NCBI GenBank assembly: GCA_018417955.1
Contig: JACTVC010000003.1
Span: 2,852,001 to 2,916,000 of the forward strand
Source of the DNA: Laccaria trichodermophora
Taxonomy: Eukaryota > Basidiomycota > Agaricomycetes > Agaricales > Hydnangiaceae
Direction of reading: 5' to 3'
Length of the DNA: 64,000 nt
Made by a program: the position numbers and the translations under genes. Positions 21,394 through 32,542 of the stretch are shown here, one piece after another; positions within the stretch are counted from its first letter, which is position 1, and each line of letters opens with the position of its first letter. The notes under the pieces are model-generated. The model ran no database searches. It was not told the DNA's origin and saw only the letters and a program-made list of their open reading frames with translations.

Positions 21394-22915
21394 CTAAGGT
21401 CGAATCCGTTGGCCAATTGTGACTATGATCCCCTTTTCCTCGAGTTTCCTCAACCCATTACAGTCCCTCCTAAGTCCATCCCGGAATCGCACAAGCCACA
21501 CCTCATGCCCAACATCAAGAGCAATGCTAAGGCTCTTGATCGAAATACTATCCGCTAAAACTTGAACCAAACGGTTCCATAGTGGCGCGGTGGACAACTC
21601 AGCTACACGGCCATCGACCTCCATCAATTGCTCCGTATCATCAACGGTGACGTGGGGCGTGATTCGCAAAAGATTGAGATCGAGGGAGAGCTGCTCTATC
21701 CGTGGCCGTTGAAGTTGTTTTGCAGCGTGAAGGAGCACGATCAGATCGGGCAAGGGGTTGTGACCGTAATCCGTGTCCAAGATGTATTGGTAGTCGACGG
21801 CGATTACCAGTGATGTGAGGTTAGGAAATTGGCTGAGATTGAGCGTTTTTAAAGGACGGTCTATTATTATTTTGGTTCAGTATATTGCCACTCGATCATT
21901 GAAAGGAGAGCCACTCACCATTCTTGTCATCGTCCCTACCAGGTAGTATATGAGCGATCTTCAGGCACTTGATCGCCTTTGAAAAAGAGGAGAATTTGGA
22001 CCATACCAAAGCCATGTCGTCGGAATTAGAACACCCAATCTCCAAGATATCAAGATGGTCCAAGTCGAGGCGCGACTTCGAATTAGAAAGGCAAAAGACC
22101 AATTCCTTCATCGCGGCGACGCAGTTTATTATAGTGAGAGATCGGAGGTGTAGCTTCTTGTGCCGATCTTGCATAAAATGGTCAAAACACATAAAGTCTC
22201 CACCTCTAGAGGGTGTAGCACCGTCCAGCTTCAAGTTCTTGAGTTGGGGGTAATGCGCAAATTGGGCCATGGGAACACCCGAAACGTTCCTCATCTCCAA
22301 AGACCTTGCTCTAACGAGTAACTCCAGCAAAGCGTCAAATAGGGCCACGCGAGCTGTACTCCAGTCAAAATTGGAGATGACGACGGTGGATATGGACGTT
22401 AGCAACGGGAGTAGTTTTGGAAGATGTTCATCCGTCGCCATCCAGGCAGCCTCGTCCGAATTGTTTATACGGATGGTTTTAATCGCTGTTGGAAGTGCCT
22501 TAACGTCGCACGTCCTTCCCTGTGGCCAAAACAGACATTCGCGCAATGAACGTGCTGATCCGATTGCGACGAGATAATAAAGATGTTCGCAATGTTTGGG
22601 CTGACAGAGAGTTATGTCCGAGAATATAGGCTCAATTATAGGTGAACCGCAGATGGTGTTGCCTAGATTGATACCCATCTCTCGAAGCCGCTCTTTCCTG
22701 AGCGAGAACATTTTGGTGCGATGGGGTCTTTGGGACGTCGGGGAAGTGTAAACTGGCGGTAGGATTACTTTGTCGCCATTTATGTCTTTGTGCTTCGAAT
22801 CGTTTGTTAACGTCAAGGGAAACAAGGTCGTTGACCGGGGTTGGAGACGATTGGTAGCGAAACAAGGTCGTCGGTTTGCCGGATCAATCGGATCAGGTTT
22901 GTTCTGTGATTGCAT
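21394..22915 (-). CDS. F-box/LRR-like protein, copy 1
   Basis: Exons 21919-22915 and 21394-21860 join across a 58-base intron to 487 residues. The protein has no catalytic motif but repeated amphipathic Leu-rich segments (SLEMRNVSGVPMAQ, LKNLKLDGA, LRSLTIINCVAAMKELV, LDHLDILEIGCSN, LKTLNLSQFPNLTSL), as in the large agaricomycete F-box/LRR-like families. The N-terminal F-box itself is not obvious. The ATG at 22915 gives the longest product; the ATG at 22711 (MFSLRKERLREMG) is an equally good start by comparison with the paralogue. The neighbouring gene at 23322-24695 is a tandem paralogue with the same intron position. Confidence 0.7.
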
Positions 22916-23321
22916 TGAAAAAAGTACAAGGTGGCACGCCGTTGCGAGGTGAACTTCAAGGTTCTCATTTGCGATAGAAGAGACTGGAGGCAAGTAGTAC
23001 TAGTCTGACAATTTTTTGGAAAACGCATTATTTGTGCCAGATTGACCATGTTTTTCGGCGGAAACGTGTAAGTACATGCATCTTTTGCTTGTCTTTTGTA
23101 AATTTTCAACAAATCTTTTGAATAGTTATCTTGACAGGATACATAGTATCTCGGTCGTTTGTATTTTTCGTAGCTCAAAGGCTTTTCGTGTTCTCACCAT
23201 ACCAGAAAACAGCAATATGACATGTAATTTCTCAACGAAAAACGGATTTTAGAGTTTTACAGAATGTGATTCTATATGATTATTGTGTATACCGGCTACT
23301 ATACTCAGTAGGTCCGACCTT

Positions 23322-24695
23322 TCAGCATGATCTAAAGTGTCCTGCATGTCCTGATTGATCAAGGAAATACGGTCGCTCCGAGCTCGTATAGTTTACGCTA
23401 TAGTGTAAGCCCAATTCCACTTCCCGAAAGGTCGTATAAGCGTCCTGAAGCCCCAGACAAAACTTCGCATACATCCCCGCACATGCGTCCCTCATCTCAA
23501 CCGAAATGGAGACCTGCTCCAACGCAGGAAATCTCGCTAAAGTCTGCCCCAGGTGACCCCATATTTTGTTGTGACACAATTTTGATAGAGCCGCGTCAAT
23601 TTCCTCCACTTCGACGTCGGAGGTTATAGAGTCGGTATCGGCAGTGATACCCGTAAGATTGAGATCGAGATTGAAGCTTTGAATCTCACTCTGGTTCGAG
23701 ATTTGACGCAGCTGATTGAGTAAAGAAGTGAGGGGGTCGTGATCATTTTCTGACGGGTACGTGATGTAGAGATAGTCGATGGAGTGCGATAGCGACAAGA
23801 GATGGGGGAATTGGTGGAGATTGAGAGATTTCAAAGGAAACTCTGTTTTTTCGAATCAGCTCTATCACCGTATAAATAGTTATAATGGTAGTCGTACCTA
23901 TGGAGTCGAAGGCTGTCGGCAATACGTGCTGGATACCAAGATGTCTGACTGACTGCGAAACAACTGACAATGCGAGGCACGCCCCCGCCATCTCTTCCTC
24001 TTTACAGAATCCAATTTCAAGAGAATGCAGCAATGATAAGTCGAGTCGCGCATACGGGTGTGAAAGACAATCGAAAAGTTCTTTCATCGCCGAGAGGGAG
24101 TTGATCACAGAGAGGGAGCTGAGATTGCTCTTCTCGCTTTCGCGCGACTGGTCAAAGAACGTCAAGTCGAGGGGATGCATCTCGCCGGGAGTGACATCGT
24201 TAAAATCTAAGTGCTCGAGTCGAGAGAACAACATTGGCGCGATGGGAACACCTTCAACGCTCCTAAGCTGCAAAGACGTTTTTTTTCTTTTGTGAATAAG
24301 GAACTAAAGGACGTCGAGAGTTTTGTTGAAAGTGTCCTCCAATCCAAGTAGCCACTCGAGCATGAGATAGATAGGGCGGATAAAGATTCCAGCAACGACA
24401 GAAGTTGGGGAAGGGAATTCTCTGTCGTCAACCAGCTACAAGATGCTCCGTCGTCCGTTGTGAGATGCTCCGTGATGTAGACAGTTTTAATCGACTGTGC
24501 GAAGTCTCGACTGCGTTGGACGAGATGGAGAAGCTTGTCGCCATGCTCAGCCGCTCTAGTTGGGTGGTCTAGATATATCTCGTAAAATAGTGGCTTGCCT
24601 CGAACGGGGCTACCGCAAACCTCTCTGGCGAGTTCATTGAAAAGCTGTGGAAGTAGCTCTTTGCCTTTTGTGGGGTAAGTTAATGCGGTGGGCAT
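23322..24695 (-). pseudogene. F-box/LRR-like protein, copy 2, one-base frameshift
   Basis: The region 23898-24695 plus 23322-23842 aligns with copy 1 throughout (LTTENSLPQLLSLL, LQLRSVEGVPIAP, NLSSLSVINSLSAMKELF, LLHSLEIGF, LKSLNLHQFPHLLSL). The frame changes inside a run of eight A (minus strand; T run at 24279-24286). One extra A would restore both the frame and the phase of the following 55-base intron: 23898-24695 is 798 bases where 799 is needed. So the gene carries a one-base deletion, or the assembly is short by one base in a homopolymer. No intron fits across this point. ATG taken at 24695 (MPTALTYPTKG). Confidence 0.7.
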
Positions 24696-25539
24696 GCTGG
24701 TGTTTTGAGCTGGTGAGGTGGCGAAAAGTTCTATCAAGTAAAATATGTCCACTTACCACGTTCGGAAGCCTATATATATATTTTGTTTTCAAAAACGAAA
24801 TAAGGTTGTTTGACCTTCGGTGGATACCGTTGTATTTACTGCAAGAACAAGGTCCTTGTTCTTTCCTCTATCACGTCATATCGTGGCATGGTTTCAATCC
24901 TTGAACGATCGGAAATGCTTTGAAGGGGATTTCTCGTGGTGAAATAGGAGTATAAGCGGAGGTAGCAAAGTCGTTGAATCGAGGAATGCCAATAGCCAAC
25001 CAATAGGCTCTGAATCGTTGTGAGTTGAAAATGCAATGAAAGGAAGGATTTCTGCTAAAACAGAAAAGAGTCAGCAATATCGCTATACATAGAAGGTAGA
25101 ATGGGGCGTACCGTGTCAGGACTTAGAAACGATTGAACATCACTGTCGAACGTTGTTGGAACCGTAGGAATGTTGTGGGTCAAGTGAGCGAAGCTGCTTG
25201 GCACCATCGTAACCAAATATTAAACCAGGCCGGCCCGTACGGCGTGGATAACCGAATCTCAATTTATCAATTTAATCAGAGCAAGTTGCCACCAGCAAGT
25301 CCATTCTAAGAAGGGAGTGCCGCAAGCAAATTAGAGAGCCAAGTTGAAGTAATTTATCTAACATGCTACCCGTATCGCTCTAAAGTAATGATTTCAAATG
25401 AAATGGGACACTGCCAGAGAACACCCAAGGCGAAATATCGTCTCACAATTTTCTTTAAATGTTGTAATATCAGCAAATTTTAATGGAATAACCAAGGAAT
25501 AACACATGCGTATCTACAAAACCTAGTGCGTAAAAATCA
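24696..25539. other. no supported gene
   Basis: Upstream flank of the LRR copy 2 and 3' flank of the GH79 gene. Short frames only. Confidence 0.5.
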
Positions 25540-27704
25540 TTAAAGGATAAGGAGGGCCGCTACAAAAGCAACGGAAACCGCTCCCGCAGTCAGGGATAGA
25601 CTCTGTGCGAGGGCTCCGGATTTGGTCGACGTTGAAATGGATGATGAACCCGAGGTTGAAGCGGTCCCAACTGGCGTGGCGGTGGCGGTACCGTTCACGC
25701 CCGCAAGGTAAACCAATACAGCCTCATACGCCCCAATTGCAACGCTCCCGTCACTGAGAGGCTTCTCAATCACGAGCGAACCTGAGGCAGTACCGTTGGT
25801 CCAGCTCTGGCCACCCCATGTAACTGTGTCCGAATCGACGTTGTCACGCGTTGGTGAGTGGAGGCGCTTAACGCCCGACGGCGATAGGGACGATAAGTCG
25901 ACGCTGAGGCCGGTTTCAGAGCCAAGGTTAAGCAGGACAACACGAGCGGGAGCACCTCTGCGAGTAGAGGAGTCCCAAATAGCGTATGCAGCGAGTTGGG
26001 GATGGGCAGGAACCGGAAAGGAGGCAATGTTTGAGGTGTTAGCCGAAGTGCTCATAGCTTCTGCGACGAGGAGAAGTCCGGAGTATGATGGGGTGGCTCT
26101 GGCAGGGCCGTTTCGAGCAGAATCAGAGGGGTAGACGAAGTTGTACCAGCTAAATCCGGGAGTATTCACCTGATCGGCGATGAATTGAGCAGCAAGCGTT
26201 GCGCCTGTGTAATGAAAGAGGGTAAAACTGAGGTGAACTACCATGAATAAACGTTCTCACCCTGGTGCAAGTACATTCTGGTGATGTTAAGTGTCGCTCC
26301 ATATAGGTAGGTATCGGCGAGCCTATCGTATCAAAGGGTGTTAGCAGGATTATAGGTCAATGTTTTTTTTGCATACCAGAGTGCCTGTCCGAAAGTGTTG
26401 GAGATGTTTTGCATTCCTGAGCACCCGACAGAGTTGAATTCTCCGGCAACGAAGGGTGCGCCCGCAGTCCTTGCAGCCGTAATCTGTGGGACATACTTCT
26501 TCATGAAAGCTAATATCCAATGTGATGTTAGTCATGATTTCAATCTTAGCAAATAGGCGCACTCGTAATATTTTGATGATTAACGACGTTGTCAAAGTTG
26601 GTGAGAGCAATCATGGCGGGTGTGCAGCTGCCAAAGCCGTACATCTATTTAAAGACGCACAAATCAGCCGGGAGACCAATAATGATGCGTAGCTTAGTAC
26701 TTACATGTTCACAGTAATACTTGACTGTTGACGCGTTATTGATGCCAAGTGCGATAGACTCGGCTACCGTGAAGTTGTCCGTGGTGGGTAAGCCGAGGTT
26801 ACCAGGCTCACCGAATCCACCAGCCTGGAAGAAATTCTTGGGAAGGTTAAGACCCGCCGTCAAGTTACGAGACCAATCCTAGAGAGAGGTTACGTTGGGA
26901 CAGATGAAGGCGAAGGTTGACTGACCACAAATGTTTGCGCATAGGTTAAAGCAGTCCATTCGGAAGGGTCCTTATCACCTTGGATCGTGTAAATATCGGG
27001 TTCATTGCCGACTAAGATTTGTTAGAATCAACAAATGGACAAAGAGTCGAAAAAGATTTAACGTACTCTCAATGGCATCCAGCTTGCTTCCAAGGGCTTG
27101 GATCGCAGCTGAAGCTTGATTGAATGCGATCTCGTACGAGTTGTTGAGTAGGTTGATGTCCATGATAATCTTCGAGGACGCTGGCAACAGATTTAAGGAT
27201 TCGAGGAAGGAAGGCCCCCATGTTGTGCGGTAGACCGCTCCCTTGGAAGACAAGGTAAGAACCTCACTGCCAGTGAGAGAAGGATCGTAGATAGAGGAAT
27301 CCCTGTCGAGAGGGGATGAAATTGAGAAAGACCGAAACTATGACGGTTACTCACACAGTAGCTCCTCCTGGGCTAAAAGGAAAATGGATTGAGAAATCGA
27401 CAATGTCGAGGGTTCAACAACAAACGCACCGAACAGCGATGCCACCCGTCACCTTCTCGATATTCGAAATGAGCTGGAGGGTGAGCGCATTAGGGTTTGA
27501 CTTGTTGCCCAAGAAAGCGTCAAGAAATGCGGGTTCAATCGAGAACGAGATGAGGTAGGGATCAAGGGACTGAGAAGCGTTAGCTGGAAGAGTTGATGGA
27601 ATCCCTAGGTTGATCGGAGATGGGGTGGAAGCTCGCTGCACGAGGGAAGGGCCAGCATAAGCTACGACAGCGAGGACGGTGGAAATAGCGATCTGGCCAA
27701 ACAT
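25540..27704 (-). CDS. GH79 beta-glucuronidase, secreted and probably GPI-anchored, copy 1
   Basis: Nine exons (27430-27704, 27355-27372, 27067-27302, 26926-27011, 26705-26878, 26563-26644, 26377-26509, 26261-26322, 25540-26204) join in phase to 576 residues. A signal peptide (MFGQIAISTVLAVVAYAG) is followed by the GH79 core. GNEPD places the acid/base Glu at about 180 and VAGEFNSVGCSG the nucleophile Glu at about 314. The beta domain has AYAIWDSSTRRGAPARVVLLNLG. A Ser/Thr stretch and a hydrophobic end (SVAFVAALLIL) suggest a GPI anchor. It should remove glucuronic acid from wall or plant glycans outside the cell. One exon is only 18 bases. Many N-glycosylation sites are visible. A TATA box lies on the minus strand at 27758-27765. 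The paralogue at 32543 points the other way. Confidence 0.92.
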
Positions 27705-27757
27705 CTTGAATCCAGGAGGGGAGCCCGGTTGGAAAGCAATGGAGCGAAAAGCACCTT

Positions 27758-27765
27758 TTTATATA
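27758..27765 (-). promoter_or_regulatory. TATA box of GH79 copy 1
   Basis: TATATAAA on the minus strand, about 55 bases upstream of the ATG at 27704. Not matched at the same place in the plus-strand paralogue. Confidence 0.55.
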
Positions 27766-27769
27766 CGTT

Positions 27770-28959
27770 CGCCTGCGCCAGGAACGTCACATGTGGCGGT
27801 CCTCCAGGTATTTTGCAATTAAGACCACGAACCGCAACGAAAGTTGCTGTGGAGCTGATTTAGAATGACCCCCTAAGGATATAATTAGAGTCGCTAAGAT
27901 CTGACAGCTGCAACAAGTGTCAAGGATGGCCACGTCATAATTGTAATTGAGAACCTTCCTCAAATGGTCGTTATCCATTTCTTTCTCCGCGCCTTGGGAT
28001 AAGCAACAGTCTTGATTTGCTAAATTTGTTGCAACTTTGAAGGCGACCCTTCTGTGGTGGTCAAGGCTGGGATGGTAAAACTTTGAGAAGCGTGTGAGCA
28101 TACTGCATAAAAATGTCGGAAAAATCCGATTGAACAATAGCCGGGGCCTGGGACTCAGCCTTGTAAGCCGGTTATAACAGAGCTTATATGGCCGAAACTT
28201 TCCCAAAGTTTTGACTGTATAAAGCAAATACTTTATCTAAAAACCTGATCATAAGGCCAAAATGGTTTTTTCCGACGATCCATGGTTGGATTCAAATAGC
28301 CGCCAAACTCCAGAAAATCTCTGAATTCGCCGAGCATGTCATGGGACTTTCCTCCTGCAAATATTCCCTTGATATTCCCCGCCCCCACCTTTCGCCTCTT
28401 CACGAAGCCCCACGCCTAAGAAAGCCCTCGCAGAAATCACTAGAAATTGAAGTATTAATATAGAAGTTTGATGTCAATTTTATCCACGGACTCATATGTA
28501 GCCCAGCATGAAGTTATGATGAACCGTACACTGACAACGGTATACTCTTTGATAAATACCCACCCTGAAGGTTGCTTTACTCCCCGAGGTTGCAGAGTTT
28601 TTTTTCCATCAAAAATTCCTTTTTTATCGACACTCTCCGCCTCATGCGTTGCTCACGCGTCATGATTTCACCAGTCCTGAGGCCTGAAGCTTGAAGTCCT
28701 GAACCCCGCCTTCTAGACCTTTCTCCACAACTCAGCCCATTGGTGTTGGCAGGGGGTGGGAGGAATTGATGATGGATTATAGAGATGATGCTGGTGCCAC
28801 GCTCGAGGCAAGGCCAACAGGTCAGCCACAAAATTGTCAAATATGTAGTATACTTGATGCAGTCCACCCTTCCTGTTGCTTGACTGCTATGCATAATTAC
28901 AGTATTATACTCCATTCTAAAATAAGACTATGCAACAGGTGATTTCCAGCTGAGGCAGC
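27770..28959. other. no supported gene
   Basis: Short frames only on both strands; composition varies. Upstream flank of GH79 copy 1. Confidence 0.5.
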
Positions 28960-29058
28960 ATTTAGACCATGCCTATGGCACGGCGCTCACTGGTGCTCGG
29001 CCGTTCCTCCAGCATGGGTCACAGCTCACCGGGGGCAAGTCCCCTGGACCCCCCCAAT
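28960..29058 (+). repeat. GC-rich ~95-base repeat, first of three copies
   Basis: tttagaccatgcctatggca, ggcgctcactggtgctcggc, ggtcacagctcaccgggggc and cccctggacccc recur at 55226-55315 and 57431-57520. The core GGGGGCAxGxCCCC is a near-palindrome. In the other two places it opens a long repeat unit. Confidence 0.7.
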
Positions 29059-29455
29059 GAAGCTAGCATAAGAATTTGTCAGCATTAGTCATTCTTTAGT
29101 AAGCCTTTGTCAGCCATCAAAAAGCCCAAAAACATTGTGCCCTGTTATATAGATTCTTGACATTAAAAAAATTCTGAAGCCCAGAGATGTGATGTGTTCT
29201 GATAACAAGGTTCTAGAGAGATATGTTAAGAGAATCCAGTGATATTAGTTTTGTTGTGGCTCCACCTGGCTTTTTCATCTGTGCGCGAAGCGCGCAACGA
29301 AAAATTTGGCTAACTCCAAGCAGCCTTACCTCTAAAAGCACTCAAGCCATGTCATGTAAAAAAATCTGGACACACTATGATGTTGAGAATATTTGAGCAA
29401 ACTCTTTCTATTTTATTTATTTTCTTTGTTTGGCGTTCTTTTGATACCGAGCACT
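29059..29455. other. no supported gene
   Basis: Holds a GCGCGAAGCGCGC hairpin near 29282. No coding frame is supported. Confidence 0.45.
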
Positions 29456-29457
29456 TA

Positions 29458-30138
29458 CAGTCGCGGACAAACAAAGTCAACAAAAAATATCAAAGTTAAC
29501 CAAATTCTTCGAAAATAGTCTTAATCAACGCGGATTGATGAGACGATTCCAACAATACCAATTTCATCAAATTTTATCGAGCCGTTCCCTCATAAACTTC
29601 CAAATAAGGTTTTTAGGCCCTCAAAATTTGGCAGGACCGTGAGAATTGATCTAAAAATCATGAAAAATAGTGCAATCGACTGCTTTTGATGAGAGGCAAA
29701 TGATCCTGTAATATTGGAAGGTTCTGTCGAGCCGTTTTGGCTAAATAAATTCGAAAAGAATGACCTAAAATAGAAATTGATCGGTAATCAGGGCCCGCTC
29801 GGTGCCTTTCGGAGACCCTTAAGTCTTAGTTGAAGAGTGTTTACCGGAATTACAGTGGCCAAAGGCGCCGCTGCTGACACACAAATCATTTTCAGAAATT
29901 CAACTCCATTGTGAGCCACTTTGAGGTAAATTTGGTCACCTAGGACCCTGAATTGGGGCTACATATTTCGAAAAATTTGACCAAAAATTTGGCGGAACAC
30001 ATCCGCTCGTGGGAAAAACTTCAAAGGTGTGTTTTTCGACGTATTTCGACGAGCTGATCAAGATTCTGAAAAAATATTGCCGAAATATTGGCTGGGGGCC
30101 GAGATATCAAATTTGTTGTCTTTGTTTGTCCGCGACTG
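29458..30138. mobile_element. mariner-like non-autonomous element (MITE), TA target
   Basis: Ends CAGTCGCGGACAAACAAAG (29458) and its complement (ending 30138) form inverted repeats of about 29 bases with one or two changes, flanked by TA on both sides (29456-29457 and 30139-30140). CAGT termini and a TA duplication are diagnostic of Tc1/mariner. At 681 bases it has no transposase frame. Confidence 0.88.
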
Positions 30139-30141
30139 TAC

Positions 30142-30311
30142 GTTGAACGCAAAACCGCAATGATCGCCGCACATTCAAACTCAGAGATGTCCTTCCTCCC
30201 TTGATTGTTGAATTCGATGGCGTAACTTTCACCTTCCATCCAACCTAATCCTCTTCTCTGTATGAAGTCAGCGACGTCAGAGGATACATCATGATCGACT
30301 GTCGCGTCCAT
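30142..30311 (-). CDS. possible first exon of an unknown gene, cut by the MITE
   Basis: From an ATG at 30311, a 56-codon stretch (MDATVDHDVSSDVADFIQRR, then GLGWMEGESYAIEFNNQ) with protein-like composition runs to 30142. Without the element the next bases would read GTAAGTGC, a perfect donor, and the element sits in the TA of that GTAAGT. I do not recognise the product and could not place a second exon. Confidence 0.3.
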
Positions 30312-32542
30312 CTAGTCAATATATGATATTGACTCGGTTGGTGCACGGCGCACGCGTAGGCTGCGAAGGGTATAAGTTTGTTCACGAGGCCGATAGCCTC
30401 GATGTAGTTGTTTTTGTTACTTTTCTCCCAGATGCAATCACTGGTTTTATTTTTATTTTTTCCCCTGAAAATATGTCTTTTCAAGAACGCGCAAACTGCG
30501 GCCTAGACGAAAGTAAGAAGGTGTCGAGAAGAAAATATAGTCCGTAAACTGGAGCTGAATAGCAAGACACATGTCGGTAGATTTCAGTGGAACCCAAGCT
30601 TTCCCCAGGCAGATCGGGCTGAGATCGCGGATTTGGAAGTACCACGCGTCGCTTAGATCGTCATCGTGTAATTTGCATTCACGTCTAGAGGCGGAAATTT
30701 TGATTTAGCTAACAGAGTTGATAAGGATGATTTTGGAACGTGGTTGTCAAAATCCCTTGTAGAACAATCATTGACGTCGACCTCGAAACGTCTAACGGTT
30801 TACTTCCCTTGGTACGCGCTTTTCTAACTTCTATGGAAAATGCGAATTACACATGGATGCCGCTACTCTGACGAAATTTAAACTCCCAGGAATGGCTCCA
30901 AAGAATGCCAAGTCCGGTTCTTATTTCAAATTCAAGATTGCGGGGGCGGGGGTTTGGGGAGAACTTTTTGTCAACATCAACAATCTTGATGAAAGAAATA
31001 GACGAGCATAGGAGGAACAGGGTACAGGACCTTATTCGCGAACATTCTTCTGCTCAATTGATAGGGGTGGTTTACGGACCGTAGACCGAGGAACGGGTGA
31101 CAGAATCAATTGGGTTTAATTATTGTCAGGTAATTTATTGAATCGTGACTCGAACGGGCGTAGCCCAAATTATTGAAGCTCATGAGAGCTCCGCGCTCAG
31201 AGCCGAAATAGACTTGAACCCGAGATACAAGCTCGAAAGCCATTCGATCTCAGACTGATTTTTTGGTTACTTGTATCTTGCTTGCATCGAAATGATTTTT
31301 AACAGGCTATTGACGGGCTAGCGATTCGTGACATCCATATAGTTATCATGTTGAGCTCCACAAATCGCAAAGAACCGACGGAGAGAGCATTCATGTCACG
31401 GTGGGACAAGACCAAGGGATTTCAAGGCCTGAATGATTGTTTATACATAATGATCCCACCAAATAACCGTCATTAAGCCATCACAACAACGTCACAATGT
31501 TTGAGTTGAGTCAAATCTTGGTCAAATCTACAACTTCGTAATACCCTGATCTGTCGACTTCTTGTCATAACATATGCCAGAAGCATATCAGAAACATAAA
31601 CTCTAGAACAAAATCAAGACGCCACCCACACACACGACGTTAGCTACTTCAAACCAATCTGATCATTGGATTGGATTCAAGTTGTCATAATACGGGTTCT
31701 AATTTAGAGCTTGGCTTCTTTAGAAGGTTTTTTCGCGGGTCGATAATGCCTCATTTGATTTACAAGATCAGACCGAGTGTCATCCAAGCCAGGCCTGCCC
31801 AGGTTCAATTCACGCCTCACATGGAGTTCCTGCGTCGAAGCCGAGAGGTATGTCGGAGAGCTCGAGCGTAGCTAACTTCCTTCACTGACGATTTCATGGA
31901 TGAGTCAGATAAAAAAACACTCCTCATGCAGCCTTGTCAAATTAGATCAAGTTTGCCCCATACCTACCAATTCAATTTATCTCGAATGTCAAATTGGAGA
32001 GAAAAGTTGAGCTGGAACGAATATATCGGGACGGTGTTTTGGTGAGCTGGCCATCCGATTGTGCGTGTATCGTTTTCATCTGCGCCTATGATCCTGATTC
32101 CATATTTCGTATACTCGCCAGAAAATGCAGCCACGAGTTCGTTCGGTGTTATGGACAATTAAAGGTATGAATTCCGGCTCAATCAGATCGGCAGAACTGT
32201 ATCTCAAGCACCGCCAACCCGTATCTCCCCGTTTCGCGTTTAAGATATTACCCGCGATTGTGTGGGGAATCTGGGGAATCTGGAGTTGAGTTCGTGGGGG
32301 GCTGGGGAGGTTTACCGATTATCGGTTCTTCGGACCGACTTCGCAAGGACGTCAAAACTTAAGGGGTTAGGGGCTCCTTTTACCCATCGTCCTAACGAAC
32401 AGACCACAGTGCGCCATGTCATTCATTTCGATGTTTTCTTCCACAAGAGCCTTGGCAACCCCTAGAACGCGATACTTAAGTGCGGGCGACTTGACTTTTT
32501 TTCTTCAGTGAGGTCCAGTGCTACGCCCTTGTCACCGACATC
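30312..32542. other. no supported gene
   Basis: About 2.2 kb upstream of GH79 copy 2. A minus frame at 31964-32158 (64 codons) has protein-like composition but no motif. Nothing else stands out. Confidence 0.5.

Noticed and set aside
28577..28915. 112-codon minus frame
   Set aside because: No motif, no homologous feel, lies in intergenic sequence beside repeats.
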